Origin: Paenibacillus sp. CC-CFT747
GTDB taxonomy: Bacteria; Bacillota; Bacilli; Paenibacillales; NBRC-103111
DNA length: 64,000 nucleotides
Reading direction: 5' to 3'
NCBI GenBank assembly: GCA_030323305.1
Contig: CP106741.1
Coordinates: 5,269,501-5,333,500 of the forward strand
In this document: piece by piece, positions 42,703 through 53,273 of the stretch
How the letters are laid out: each line of letters begins with the position of its first letter
How positions within the stretch are numbered: the stretch's first letter is position 1
The notes under the pieces: model-generated
The model's input: the letters and a program-made list of their open reading frames with translations, nothing else
The model's database searches: none
What the model was told of the DNA's origin: nothing
Program-made: the position numbers and the translations under genes

Positions 42703-43590
42703 TTATCCTTTGACGCTGCCGAGGACCATCCCTTTCATAAAATACTTCTGCAGGAAGGGGTAGACCAGCAGGATCGGCAGGGAACCTAGAAAGATTTGCG
42801 CCGCCCTCGTCGTCCGCTCGGAAATATTCTCCGCTTCCCGGATCGCGTCCTCCGAGCCGAGCGAAGTAAAATCCAGCTTGATGATAATCGTGCGCAAATA
42901 GGTTTGGAGAGGGTAATGCTCCGGCGATTTCATGAAGATCATCCCGTCGAACCAGGCGTTCCAGTGGCCGACCGTGGAGAACAGGGTAATCGTGGCCAAG
43001 ACGGGCAGGGACAGCGGCACAAAGACTTTCGCGAGCATCGTCCAGTGGCCGGCCCCATCGATAAAGGCCGCCTCCTCCAGCTCCTTCGGAAGCTGACGAA
43101 AGAAATTGAGCACGAGCACCACGTTGAAGACAGGAACCGCCCCAGGCAAAATCAGTGCCCAGATGGTGTTCAATATCCCGGTTTCGCGGACCGTCATATA
43201 CAGCGGAATGAGGCCGCCGTGAAACAGCATCGTAAAGACGACGAACCAGGCATAGGCCGTCCGCCAGGGAAACACCCTCTGCTCCTTCGACAAGGGATAC
43301 GCCATCAGCAAGGTGAGCAGAAGGTTGATCGGCACGCCGATAGCAACCCTCTTCAAGGTAACGGCCAGCGAGTGGAGAAAATCCGGCTTGCCCAGCACGA
43401 AATGGTACGCATCCGTAGTAAAATCAACCGGCCACAAGCTCACCTGCCCGGAGGAAGCCGCCAGATTGGAGCTGAACGATATGGCCGCGATATGGATCAA
43501 GGGAAGGATGCATAACAGCGACAAAGCGATCATCAAAACATAGTTGGCGGTAGACAGCACTCTTCCCGTCCATGATTTGGTTTCAACCAA
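42703..43590 (-). CDS. LplC/YtcP-type sugar ABC permease
   Basis: Integral-membrane protein of 295 residues with an intact frame. The EAA loop reads ELEEAAFIDGAGHWTMLAKV, and the C-terminus FLQKYFMKGMVLGSVKG is characteristic of LplC-like permeases. Its start is a TTG at 43590 behind GGAGGAG. It follows the LplB-type permease by 15 bases and precedes the rhamnosidase by about 40. No ATPase is encoded with it, so it needs a shared one. Confidence 0.93.
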   Translation of the reverse strand: MVETKSWTGRVLSTANYVLMIALSLLCILPLIHIAAISFSSNLAASSGQVSLWPVDFTTDAYHFVLGKPDFLHSLAVTLKRVAIGVPINLLLTLLMAYPLSKEQRVFPWRTAYAWFVVFTMLFHGGLIPLYMTVRETGILNTIWALILPGAVPVFNVVLVLNFFRQLPKELEEAAFIDGAGHWTMLAKVFVPLSLPVLATITLFSTVGHWNAWFDGMIFMKSPEHYPLQTYLRTIIIKLDFTSLGSEDAIREAENISERTTRAAQIFLGSLPILLVYPFLQKYFMKGMVLGSVKG

Positions 43591-43605
43591 GTCCGCTCCT
43601 CCTTT

Positions 43606-44534
43606 CTAGAAAATCCGGTAGTTGGCAAACCGGTAGGCAAGATAGTACGAAGTGGAAATGAGCAGCAGCGAAACAATCGATTTGAAGAAGCCAACCGCTG
43701 TCGCAAGGGCGTATTGGGCTTGAACGAGACCCATCCGGTAGACGAGCGTGTCGATAATATCGCCGGTTTCATAAACCGCGGGGCTGTACAGGTTGAAGAC
43801 CTGCTCGAAGCCCGCATTAAGAATCTGGCCTAGGCTTAAGGTGGCCATCAAGATAATAACCGGAGCCATTCCCGGTAAAGTGATATTCACGATCTGTTTC
43901 CATCGGTTCGCTCCGTCGACCACAGCCGCTTCGTACAGGTTGGGGTTGATGCTCGTCAGGGCGGCCAGGTAAACAATGGTGCTGAAGCCGAAGTCCTTCC
44001 ACAGATCGGATCCTACGAGCACATAGGGAAACAAAGAAGGAGTCCCCAGGAAAAAGACCGGTTCTCCTCCAAAAGCCTTGATCACTTGGTTGACGATCCC
44101 TTTGGTCGGGGACAGAATATCGATCAGTATTCCCCCAGGATGACCCACGACATAAAATGCGGCAAATAAATCAACGTCTGCACACTGCGCTTGACCCATC
44201 TCAGCCTCATTTCATTAAGCAGGATCGCGACCGTGATCGGAACCACTTGGCCGGCAATCACCTTCATGACGGAAATATAGAGCGTATTAAACACAACCTG
44301 ATAGAAATTGGGAAGCTGCAGCAAGAACGTGAAGTTATCCCAGCCCACCCACTTCGAATGAAAAATGCCTTTGGCCGGAACAAAGTTCTGAAACGCGATG
44401 ACGAACCCGAAGGCGGGAACGTAATGATAGACGAGCAGCAGAAGGGCTCCCGGTAAGAACATGAGATGAAGAGGCCAGCGCGAATACAAGGAGCTTCCCT
44501 TGTGACCCGCGCCGCTCGGCTGCCGGACTGCCAT
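43606..44534 (-). CDS. LplB/YteP-type sugar ABC permease (one frameshift)
   Basis: Reconstructed as 309 residues. The N-terminal helix is LMFLPGALLLLVYHYVPAFG, and the EAA loop is LYEAAVVDGANRWKQIVNIT. Without repair the gene would be split in two. Adding one base at the C run 44132-44136 joins the parts through VILGGILIDIL. ATG 44534 follows GAGGTTAAGG. It partners the LplC-type permease and the lipoprotein encoded on either side. Confidence 0.92.
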
Positions 44535-44567
44535 GCCTTAACCTCTGTGCGAATATTGCCCGCCTCC

Positions 44568-46213
44568 TTATTTCTTCTGTTTCGCGTACCAGTCGTTAAC
44601 CTCTTTGGTGATTTCCGCACCTCCGAGCTTATTCCAGTTCTCGACGAACGAATCAAAGGTATCGATAGGTGCACCCATAATAATCTTCATGAAGGTCTGC
44701 TCGACCAAGTCCCCGGTTGTGCTGCTTCTTTTGACCATGGTGCTGGTTGGAATGCCGTAAAAGGCATCCGGAAGAAGCAGCTTTTCATTGAAATACTTGT
44801 TGACGATTCCAAGCGAGCCCTCTGGTCCAAAGATTTTGGCGTAGTTCCAGTAGCTTTTGTCGCCGCCCAGGTAGTTCTTCACCTGATCGTAATTCAGCTT
44901 CTGTCCCGGGTTAAGCTTGCTCGTGTCCCCCGTCTTAAGGGCCTCTTGAATATTCAGGTAGTTATTCAGATTCTTTCGGGCGCCATAAGTCCGAACCGTA
45001 AAATACTTGTGGGACGGGAACCCATTGTCATAATCGAATTTGCCGTCGGCGGTTTTGCCGAAACATTTCTCCACCCAGAGGTTCATCATCTTCATGATGG
45101 CTTCCGGATGCTTGGCGTTCTTGTTAACCACGAAGTAAATCGGCGGCGAAGAAGAGATTTGCGGCTTAACCGGCTTGTCGTCAATCGACATAAGCGGATA
45201 GCATTCCCAGACGGCCTTCGGATCGTTCTTCATGGATTTGTTCAGGTTGGACAGCGGTTCCGCCATGGCCCCGAACACCAGTCCCACGCGTCCCGTGGCA
45301 ATATCCTCTTGAAGCTGGGGGTGCCCTTGACGGAAAATTCCTTCTCGATCTCCCCCGACTTATACAGCTCCTGAAGCTGGGCGAGCGCCTGCTTCATTTC
45401 GGGCTGAATCAGGCCCTGCACAAGCCCTCCCGATTTGGGATCGACGATCCACATGTTCTTGTAGGCATGGTACGAATTAAAGAACCCGGTCATCCCGCCG
45501 AAAGCGCTGAAGATATCCTTGCGGAAGCCGATCCCGACCGTATCGTTCTTGCCGTTCTTGTCGGGGTCATTGTTCTTGAAGGCTTTGGAGATGGCCAGAA
45601 CGTCCTGCATCGTTTTCGGTGCGGGAATTCCCAGATTGTCGAGCCAATCCTTGCGGAGCCACACCATGGTCGCCCCGTCCATGGCCGCCGTCGTATAAGG
45701 AAGCGCCATCAATTTCCCGTCGAACGTCGCCGAGTTGATGCCGATGTTGCCGTCCTCCCGAAGCTTCTCGTCGGCGAGCGGAGATATGTATTGCTTGTAG
45801 ACCTTTGTCAGATCGGCCAACATATCCGAATCCACCAGCTGCTGCAGCTGGGTGGGGGTAACCTGGAAGACGTCAGGAAGCTCACCGGAAGCGATAGCCA
45901 CGTTCAGCTTCTCGTTATATTGCGTCTCGTCCACCGTCCAGTCGCTCTTGATCTGGATGCCGGTTTCCTCCAGCAGCGTGCGCGTCCACAAGTTGTTGCT
46001 CATGGAATCGCCATCCGGGAAAGTCGTGTTAACGGCCTGGGACAGGACCATTCTTACATTGATCGGCGGATCGAACTTGGCATTGGGATCCTTCTGCTCC
46101 GTTGGAGCGGCATCGCTCTGTTTCTCCTCGTTCCCCTGGGAGCAAGCGCCCAGGAGGCTCCCCGCCAGCATGGTTCCTGCCAATAGGGCAGCGTGATAAG
46201 CCAAACGTTTCAA
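44568..46213 (-). CDS. LplA/YtcQ-type substrate-binding lipoprotein (one frameshift)
   Basis: Reconstructed as 548 residues. The signal ends in lipobox LLGAC. The binding domain spans the rest (TMVWLRKDWLDNLGIPAPKT) and the C-terminus is WYAKQKK. The break at the G run 45317-45321 is repaired by one base. It starts with TTG 46213 behind GGGGGAATATCAT. It is the first gene of an importer operon with two permeases and a GH78 enzyme. The promoter, with the 37-bp box shared with the metallophosphoesterase, lies just upstream. By analogy with B. subtilis YtcQ it may bind rhamnogalacturonan oligosaccharides. Confidence 0.9.
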
Positions 46214-46255
46214 ATGATATTCCCCCTGTTTCTTTTCGATTTGGGATATGATGCT

Positions 46256-46320
46256 AGTGTAGACGAAGTCCGGTGGACCGGGCTAGAATAACATCTTTAC
46301 ATCCCGTGTAGAATTTTTAC
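46256..46320 (-). promoter_or_regulatory. Promoter with 37-bp activator box upstream of the LplABC importer
   Basis: A TACACT -10 box (46256-46261) lies 22 bases downstream of a 37-bp box (46284-46320) that starts GTAAAAATTCTACAC. The first and second halves repeat the pattern GTAAA...TA with 20-base spacing. No recognisable -35 hexamer is present, as expected for an activator-dependent promoter. See the matching box at 36112-36148. Confidence 0.5.
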
Positions 46321-46447
46321 CTCCTTTCGTGGCCCTGCACAAAAGATTAATCTCCCGTTAACAAACGGATTTACCTACCCTTGAATGAGCCGCCTGTTCT
46401 CCCCATACATTTAAATAGACCAGGTCCATGGCGAAAGGAGTCCCCAG

Positions 46448-47080
46448 ATGAAAGAGCATTGCCCGAATGTGATAGAGGTGATCGGGGAAGGCAAGGCGAA
46501 TGCGGTTCCGGACGAGGCGGTGATCGTACTTGGCGTGGACTCGCAAGGTTTGGAGCTGCAAAAGGTCCAGGCCGAGAATGCCGCTGCCGTTTCGGCCATA
46601 ATCCGCTCCCTGCTGGCCTTATCCGTCCCGCGCGAAAACATCCAGACGACGGACTACCGGATTGAGCCCCAGTACGATTACCCCGACGGCAAGGCCGTGT
46701 TCCGGGGCTATAAGGTAACGCATCTGCTTCGAATCGAGAACGGGGAAATCGGCCTGACCGGCCAAATCGTCGACACCGCCGTTTCGCAAGGAGCCAACAA
46801 CGTAAGCAGCATTTCCTTTGATGTTAAGCACCGGGAGGCCTACGTTCAGGAGGCATTGTCCCTCGCCATCCGCAACGCCCGGCAGAAAGCGGAAGCCATC
46901 GCGGTGACCTTGCGCATTCCACTTCCGGCCCTTCCCTGTGAAGTTCAGGAGCTTCCGCCCGCTTCCGGCCCGGTTCCCTACTCCGCCGCCCTGTATGCCA
47001 AAAGCGAAGCGGCCACCCCGATCCAACCCGGGCAGATTTCCATCACCGCTTCGGTGCGTGTTACGTACCCCATCTCCTGA
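46448..47080 (+). CDS. SIMPL-domain (DUF541) protein
   Basis: Small protein of 210 residues with an intact frame. The domain starts IEVIGEGKANAVPDEAVIVL and later ENIQTTDYRIEPQYDY, typical of the SIMPL/DUF541 family, whose role is poorly known. No signal peptide is seen, although many relatives are exported. ATG 46448 follows AAAGGAG. It is transcribed away from the LplA-type gene and ends at a bidirectional terminator. No functional link with the neighbouring importers is evident. Confidence 0.88.
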   Translation: MKEHCPNVIEVIGEGKANAVPDEAVIVLGVDSQGLELQKVQAENAAAVSAIIRSLLALSVPRENIQTTDYRIEPQYDYPDGKAVFRGYKVTHLLRIENGEIGLTGQIVDTAVSQGANNVSSISFDVKHREAYVQEALSLAIRNARQKAEAIAVTLRIPLPALPCEVQELPPASGPVPYSAALYAKSEAATPIQPGQISITASVRVTYPIS

Positions 47081-47095
47081 AAGCGGAACATAAAA

Positions 47096-47132
47096 AAGGA
47101 GTTGGCCTCTATCGAGGTCAGCTCCTTCTTTT
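47096..47132. terminator. Bidirectional rho-independent terminator
   Basis: Stem AAGGAG..GGCCTC / GAGGTC..CTCCTT around a TATC loop. The plus strand runs into CTTTT after the SIMPL gene, and the minus strand runs into TTTTTT after the permease gene, so it ends both convergent units. Confidence 0.8.
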
Positions 47133-47142
47133 CGTAAGTAGC

Positions 47143-48011
47143 TTACTCTTTTAACGAACCAAGCGAGGCCCCTTTCACGAAATACTTTTGCAGAAAGGGA
47201 TAGACGATCAGAATCGGCAGCGTGGCAAATAGCGTGATGCCGGCTTTCAGCATCTCCGGTGTCATGACAAGCGACACCTCGGCGCTGCTGGCCATATTGC
47301 TAGCTTGCTCCTCCATGACCAGATTGCGCAGGAGCACCTGAAGGGGCAGGAGATCCTTACTGCGGATATACAGCAGAGCGCTGAAGTAAGAGTTCCATTG
47401 GCCCACCGCATGAAACAAGGCGATCGTGGCAATGACCGGCAGGGACATGGGGATGGCCACCCGGGCGTAAATCCCCCACTCGCTGCAGCCGTCCATCTTG
47501 GCGGCGTCGAACATTTCGCTCGAGATGCCCTGGAAGAACGTCTTCATAATGATCACGTAGAAGGCCGACAAGGCCCCGGGAATCATGAGCGCCCACAAGG
47601 TGTTCTCCATTCCGAGAGAACGAACCAGTAGGTAGTTCGGGATGAGAGGCGCGGAGAAAATAAAGGTGACGACAATCCCGCGAAGCACGATTTTTCCCCC
47701 GGCATGGACGGACGGGACAAGGCATAAGCGATCGTAGAGGTCAGGACGAGGGAAATCAGCGTTCCGAGAACGGTGATATAGACGCTTACCCCCATCGCCC
47801 TCCACAGGTTATCCATCCCGAGGATCATCGAATAGACTTCGGTATTCCAGCCCTTGGGCCAGAAATAGACGAGCTTGGCGTTGGCGTAGCGCGCTTCGCT
47901 TAGCGAGACCGCGGCCAGATGGATTAAAGGAGAGATCATTGTCAAACAGAGCACGATAAAAAAGGTCCCGTTGATGAAAGAAAACCAACGGTCCGACCGG
48001 TATGCGGGCAT
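47143..48011 (-). CDS. LplC-type sugar ABC permease (one frameshift)
   Basis: Reconstructed as 289 residues. The EAA loop EMFDAAKMDGCSEWGIYARV and the ending FLQKYFVKGASLGSLKE mark it as LplC-like. The break at the C run 47696-47700 is repaired by one base, giving MPGGKIVLRGIVV. ATG 48011 follows AAAGGAGG. It is the last gene of the second LplABC-type importer, 33 bases after its LplB partner. Confidence 0.92.
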
Positions 48012-48044
48012 GGCCGCCTCCTTTCTCCTGAGTCCGACCAGGTG

Positions 48045-48956
48045 TTAATAAATGCTCTCACCGGTTGTTTTGCGGCTCAGCGCATTCAATCCGACGACCA
48101 GAATAAGGCCGACCAGCGATTTGAAAATGCCGATGGCGGTAGTCAGGCTGAACTGGGCCCCGAGCAGGCCGACCCGGTAGACGTACGTGTCGATCACTTC
48201 CCCGACATCCCGGACGAGCGGGTTCAGCAGAATCAGCACCTGTTCCACGTTGGCGTCCAGCACATGACCGATCCGCAGCAGGAACAGAACGGTGATGGCC
48301 GGCAGCAGAGAGGGCAGGGTGATCGACCACATTTGGCGGAATCGTCCCGCCCCATCCATCATCGCGGCTTCGTACAAGCTGGGGTTAATGCCGGACAGGG
48401 CCGCCAAATAGATGATCATGCCCCATCCGATTTCCTTCCAGATGCCGATCGATACCAGGATGCTGCGGAAATATTCCGGTATGGTGAGAAAATCCCGGTT
48501 GGCCAAGCCAAGCGAGCCCAGGATGGTGTTCAGAAGCCCGTCGATGGAAAGAAGGTTAACGAACAAACCGCCTACAATGACCCAGGAGAGAAAGTGCGGA
48601 AGATAAAGCAGCGTTTGAACCGGCCGTTGAAACCATTTTTGCCGGATTTCATTCAAGAGCAGGGCCAGGATTAGGGGCGCGGGGAATCCGAAAATAATGG
48701 AATAGAGGCTCAGAAGCATCGTATTGCGCAGGATTCGGTAAAATTCCGCGTAGGTGAACATGTTCTGGAAATGCTTTAGCCCCACCCACGGGCTGTCGGC
48801 CATGCCTGCGAACAGGTTATAGTTCTGAAACGCAATAACATTACCCAAGAGCGGCACGTAGCGGAAAATAAGGAAGTGCAGGATGCCGGGCAGGGCGATA
48901 AGAAGCAGCAGCAGGGCATCATTCGAAGTAAGCTTATGATAGATACGGACCAACAT
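48045..48956 (-). CDS. LplB-type sugar ABC permease
   Basis: Integral-membrane protein of 303 residues with an intact frame. The first helix is ALLLLLIALPGILHFLIF, and the EAA loop reads LYEAAMMDGAGRFRQMWSIT. ATG 48956 follows GGAGGGG. It is preceded by the gene for the substrate-binding lipoprotein and a short hairpin. No ATPase gene accompanies the set. Confidence 0.94.
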   Translation of the reverse strand: MLVRIYHKLTSNDALLLLLIALPGILHFLIFRYVPLLGNVIAFQNYNLFAGMADSPWVGLKHFQNMFTYAEFYRILRNTMLLSLYSIIFGFPAPLILALLLNEIRQKWFQRPVQTLLYLPHFLSWVIVGGLFVNLLSIDGLLNTILGSLGLANRDFLTIPEYFRSILVSIGIWKEIGWGMIIYLAALSGINPSLYEAAMMDGAGRFRQMWSITLPSLLPAITVLFLLRIGHVLDANVEQVLILLNPLVRDVGEVIDTYVYRVGLLGAQFSLTTAIGIFKSLVGLILVVGLNALSRKTTGESIY

Positions 48957-48987
48957 GCTCCCCTCCAGCGTTCAGAATGGGAGGAAA

Positions 48988-49022
48988 GGAACCTAAGCGG
49001 AAGGGGTTCCCGCCGCGGTTCC
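48988..49022 (-). promoter_or_regulatory. Stem-loop between binding-protein and permease genes
   Basis: Minus-strand arms GGAACC and GGTTCC with an inner GCGG/CCGC pairing, followed by TTTCC, directly after the repaired stop of the binding protein. Such hairpins often protect the binding-protein part of a polycistronic message or partly stop transcription. The structure is only a hand-drawn prediction. Confidence 0.35.
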
Positions 49023-49030
49023 TTCTCTCC

Positions 49031-50600
49031 TTACTTTTGTGGAAGCCGTTGTACCAATCGGTCGCTTCCTTGATCACGTCATCGCCGCCCCGGCGGCGCC
49101 ATTCCTTAACGAAATTATCGAAGCCGCTGTCAACCGGCTCTTTGCCCGTAATGACTTTCGCGAACATATCCAGGAACAGGGTGCCCGCCCCGGTACCCGG
49201 CACGAGCTCCGGATGGGTTTTCAAATTTTCGAGCGTCGGCATATGCAAAGCATCGTTCGGCACCACATTGGCCGCCGCCGTTTTAATTCCGGCCTTGATC
49301 GCTTCGGAGTTAGGAATAACATCGAGCAGCCTCGAGCCCATTCGTCCGTCACCTCGGGGGTTGATGGAAAGCTGATAGAAGACGGAGGCGTCATTCTCTT
49401 TATTGGCCGGTTCATTCAAGTCCCACTTCGGCTTGCCGCCCTCTTCCTTATAGTTGTAATCCTTGATGCCGAGGGCAAAGAAGGGATCCGCCTCATCCGA
49501 CCAAGCCCAGTTAAGAAACTTGATAACTTCCTCCGCGTTCTTCTTCTGGGTCGGTACGGTCCATACGAAGTAAATCTGGTCTCCTTGTACCGATAGGCCT
49601 TTTCCTTTAGGACCCTGCGGCGCTTCCAGCATGCTGACCTTGGCCCCCTTCTGGTTAACGTAGAACTCCGGCAGTCCCCAGTTGGAGTTGTAATTCGTCA
49701 CGTCATGAATCCAGACGCCGCCTTTCCCCTGCTTGATGCCCGCTTCCCAGTCCGCCGATTTGTTCGTGAACAGGTTCGGGTTGATATAGCCTTTATCATA
49801 CAGATCCTTCCAGAATTTCAAGGAGTCCTTTATCTCCGGCTGAATCATGCCCGGCTCCAGCTTGCCGTTCTTCCAATACCATGCACCCGGGTCCGCTCCG
49901 AATTCCTGAAAGAACAGGTTGGAGTAAAGAAGATTCTCCCGGACGTAGAAGCCGTACTCGTCATTCGGATCCCCGTTGCCGTTCATATCTTCTTTCTTGA
50001 CCGCTTCAAAAACTTCAAGTAGTCGTCGACCGTCTTCGGCTGCGGCATGCCCAGCTTATCCAGCCAGTCCTGGCGGATATAGACCACCCGGGAGGCCGGA
50101 AGCGCCGAAAGGGCCGGAACTCCGTAGATTTTGCCATCCTTGCTGACGCGCGGGCTTTCCCAGGCTTCCTTCGGAATCTTCTTCTTCAGGTTCGGGCCGT
50201 ATTTCTCGATAAGAGGAGTGAGATCCTGAAACACCCCTTTGTCCAGCGCCCCCGGGTGCATGGTGGAATTGATGCTGTCCGTGCGGATCAGATCCGGCAG
50301 GTCGCCTGAGGCGAAACGAACGGTCATCTGCTGGGTAAAATCATTCCCGTGGCCGAGAAACTCAAATTTCAAGTTATAGCCCGACTGCTTGGACAATTCC
50401 TGGATATAACGGTCTCCTTCCTTCACCTGCATCGCGTATTTGGCATTCGAATGCGAAAGCAGAATATGAAGATCTTTGGAGCCCGCTGGTCCCTCGGCAT
50501 TCCCCGGCTTCTCCTTCCCTCCACAGCCCGCGACAAGCACCATAGCAGATGCAGCAAGCGAAACATAGGCTGTTAAGCGCTTACGGTTTATCGGTCTCAT
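49031..50600 (-). CDS. Substrate-binding lipoprotein, LplA type (two frameshifts)
   Basis: Reconstructed as 523 residues. The signal ends with lipobox LVAGC, and the binding domain includes VVYIRQDWLDKLGMPQPKT. A break at the A run 50008-50012 lacks one base. Adding one base at the T run near 49034 gives the family-like ending WYNGFHKK and moves the stop to 49031. ATG 50600 was chosen over the GTG 12 bases upstream because of the spacing from AAGGGTGG. It is the first gene of the second LplABC-type importer and lies downstream of a membrane-bound AraC regulator. Confidence 0.88.
50572..50584 (-). promoter_or_regulatory. cre-like sequence inside the start of the binding-protein gene
   Basis: The minus strand reads GTAAGCGCTTAAC, a near-palindrome with the CcpA-type core AAGCGCTT, within codons about 6-10. 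Control sites inside early coding sequence are known for CcpA. The match is imperfect at the outer bases. Confidence 0.35.
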
Positions 50601-50725
50601 TAGCGTTCCCACCCTTTGGTTAAGATGGCTCCATTGTGCGGCACCCCGGTTTACCAGGCAATGCTCCTTTCCTACGGAGGGTCATAAGCGATGCGGCAAA
50701 AGAAAACAAGAGCAAAAGCAAAACG

Positions 50726-53037
50726 TCAGGAAGCCGCTCGCTTCTGCTTCCGGTACTCTCCCGGAGGCATGCCGCAGGTTTGCTTAAAAATCCGGTTGAA
50801 CGTCTGGACGCTGGCATAGCTCAGCCTGGCGGCGATCTCTTTGATGGGCATCTCCGTATGCTCCAGCCATTCTCTTGCCTTGGACATCCTCCTCTCCAGC
50901 ACGTGTTCGCTGAACGTGACGCCGGCTTCCTCCTTGAATATTTTGCTCAGATGAGAAACGGACAGGTCAAAATGGTCGGCGGCCATCTGCAGGGACAGGT
51001 CCTCCTCGCACCGCTCCTCGATAAAGGCTTTGACCTGATGAACCATTTTCTTCTGCCGGGAAACGGTCTGCTCGGACAGGGCCTCCTGTACCGCCGGAAT
51101 CATCTCATCTGACAGCCATTGCTCCAGCTCGTTTACCGACTGCAGGCGGTATAACGGCTCGTACGGGTCAAGCCCGAACCGATCCCGAAGATCACAGCCG
51201 GATTGCTGCAGTGTGTAATCGAGCTCTCCCAGCAGGTAAGCAAAAAGAGCCCTTGCCGTGTCGGGCGGGACCGGGGTCGCGGTCAATTCCTCACGGAGTC
51301 CGGCAAGCAGACGGCGGGACTCTTCCGCATTGCCGTGGACGAGATGAAACACGATCCGCTTCTGAAGCTCGACAAGCTGCTGGGTGGACCGGTTGAGTCC
51401 GGGGTCCAGCCGTCCGGCCGCGATCGTGGCGTTCTCGCCCAGAGCGAGACGGTGTCTCAGCAGGCTCCGCGCCTCCTCGTATCCGCGGGCAATAGCTTCA
51501 TATCCCTCCAGTCTGGAGCTTATGGCGATACTGAGAGGAAAGCGAAAATAGGTCAGCGCATGTCCTCGGGCTTCATCCGAGCACCGGATCAGGCGCTCCA
51601 GCATCTCCCCTTCTCCGGATCCCTGCCTGCCCGCGGGATCGTCTTCCGTACCGATGAGCAGAACGACCTGCCCCGTTTCGGGCGTGAATGCGAGACAGGA
51701 AGGGAAGGCGTGGAAAGTTTCCTCCAGCATTTTGAGGAGGGCATAATGAATCAGCCCCCGGTCCTTGCCTCGGTACGTTTCCCGAAAGAGGTCAACCCGG
51801 TCGGTTTGGGCTACACAGACGAAGACTGCTCCTCCGGCCGGACGAAAATGAAACCGTTCCGCCTCGGCTAGGAAGTCGTTCTCCGATAGTTCTCCCTTTA
51901 GAAGCTGATGAAAAAATCCCTGTTTCAAATAGGGGAACTGCTCCTTCAACCGGCTAAGAAGGGTTTGGTTCGTGTCGACCAGTTCATGCAAGTAGGAATC
52001 AAGGGCATCCAGACCGTCACGCGGTCTCGGGGCCTCCGGCCGCACCGGAAGCACTTTGCGGGACAGCCGGTCGATCGGCCTGTACAGCCAACGGGAAGCA
52101 AACAGCGCGACGCCTCCCCAGGCGAGCGTAAGGATCCCCACAAGCCCCCAGGTGATCCATTGAATCCGGTTCACCTGGCGCGAGAATACCTCGGCCGGCG
52201 TCATCACATAGTAGGTCCAGCCACCGGAAGCTGCCGTTTTCGCCCGCAGCCTGTGCGCAACCCCTTCCAGGTCAATCGTGACCGGCTGAAGAACCGCCTT
52301 CTCCCGGTTGGCGTACAAATCTTTAAAGTCCTCCAGCCTTTTGCCCATCTGCTCTTCCTGATTGCTGATCACGATACGCCCCAGCTCGTCCGCCACCATC
52401 AGCTTCGTCCGGTTGGCCAGCTCGAGGGAACCGAGAAAACGCAGGATGTCCTGCGGGTTGACATGCAAGACCAGCACCCCTGCGTGTAGCTGGACTGGAT
52501 CGGCACGGGCGAATAAAGCAGCATATCCGGCTGATCGTCAAAGGTGTTCGCCGGCACCAGGAAAGGTTCATTGGCTTTCGGTTTCCAAGTGTCGAGAATG
52601 GGGGTCAGGCGCTGCATGGGACGGCTGCTCGTTTCAAAGGCGTTCGAATACAAATAATTACGGTGATTCCTTAGAATCATAGATACGTTATAAGGAATAG
52701 GCGAGGAGCTGCGGATCCGCCGGATGGTTTCATTCATTTCCAGCGAATTGGTGAGGTTGTCGATCGATGGGCCGTCCCGAACCGTTCTTTCCACCGCCAG
52801 GCTCGTGGCAATGTTGATGGAAGATACCCGAAGGGAAGCGATAAATTGCGAAAGCTGCTTCTCCACCTGGTCCAGCATGTACTTATGATTTCCATTGACC
52901 TCATTTTGGAGGCTTCGTGATGCCAGGAACGAGGAAAGCAAGCCGACAAGAAGCACCGGAACAATACTTACAATCAAGGAATACCCCAGAAGCTTCCGCT
53001 GGAACGATACCGGCCGGAGCTTGTTCAGCCATGTCAT
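50726..53037 (-). CDS. Membrane-bound AraC-type regulator (one frameshift)
   Basis: Reconstructed as 770 residues: a one-component regulator with an outside sensor. The first helix is LGYSLIVSIVPVLLVGLL near residue 18, then an extracellular cache-like domain, a second helix (WITWGLVGILTLAWGGVAL) and a cytoplasmic part ending in an AraC DNA-binding domain (IAARLSYASVQTFNRIFKQT). The break at the C run 52477-52480 is repaired by one base. ATG 53037 follows GGGGAGG. It lies just upstream of the second LplABC-type importer on the same strand and probably controls it. Confidence 0.88.
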
Positions 53038-53141
53038 TCGTTGTCCTCCCCTGTATCAAACCTGTATTATTGTTTTATTATTCGTCTTCGCTGAACAAAA
53101 TCCTACCTCTGCCGTCCATTTTGGTAAGAAACCACAAATAA

Positions 53142-53169
53142 CCGGCCTTCCCGCGTGAGGGAAGGCCGG
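53142..53169 (-). terminator. Terminator hairpin after the exporter fragment
   Basis: Perfect stem GGCCTTCCC/GGGAAGGCC with a short loop, followed on the minus strand by TTATTTG. It follows directly the stop codon of the ABC-exporter tail fragment and now probably ends transcription of the Spo0M-like gene. Confidence 0.65.
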
Positions 53170-53182
53170 TGACCAGTACCGC

Positions 53183-53269
53183 TTAAGCTTGGTATTCCAA
53201 TGGACTGAAGGACAGGCTGGCGAAGAAGCCGCGCTTCTCCAGCAGGGCCTCATGGGTCCCTTGCTCCAA
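53183..53269 (-). pseudogene. Remnant C-terminus of an ABC exporter
   Basis: 28 codons plus a TAA encode LEQGTHEALLEKRGFFASL and then SFSPLEYQA, which is the typical last stretch of an MsbA/multidrug-type ABC exporter (relatives read VEQGTHEELL...GFYASL). No start, Walker motifs or membrane part precede it. The Spo0M-like gene ends five bases upstream. This looks like a 3' end left after a deletion that kept its terminator. A mis-join in the assembly is the alternative. Confidence 0.6.
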
Positions 53270-53273
53270 CCCG

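Noticed and set aside
53038-53158. Short open frames between the AraC-type regulator and the exporter fragment
   Set aside because: No ribosome site, no conserved pattern and AT-rich leader-like composition. The region looks like a promoter and terminator zone.
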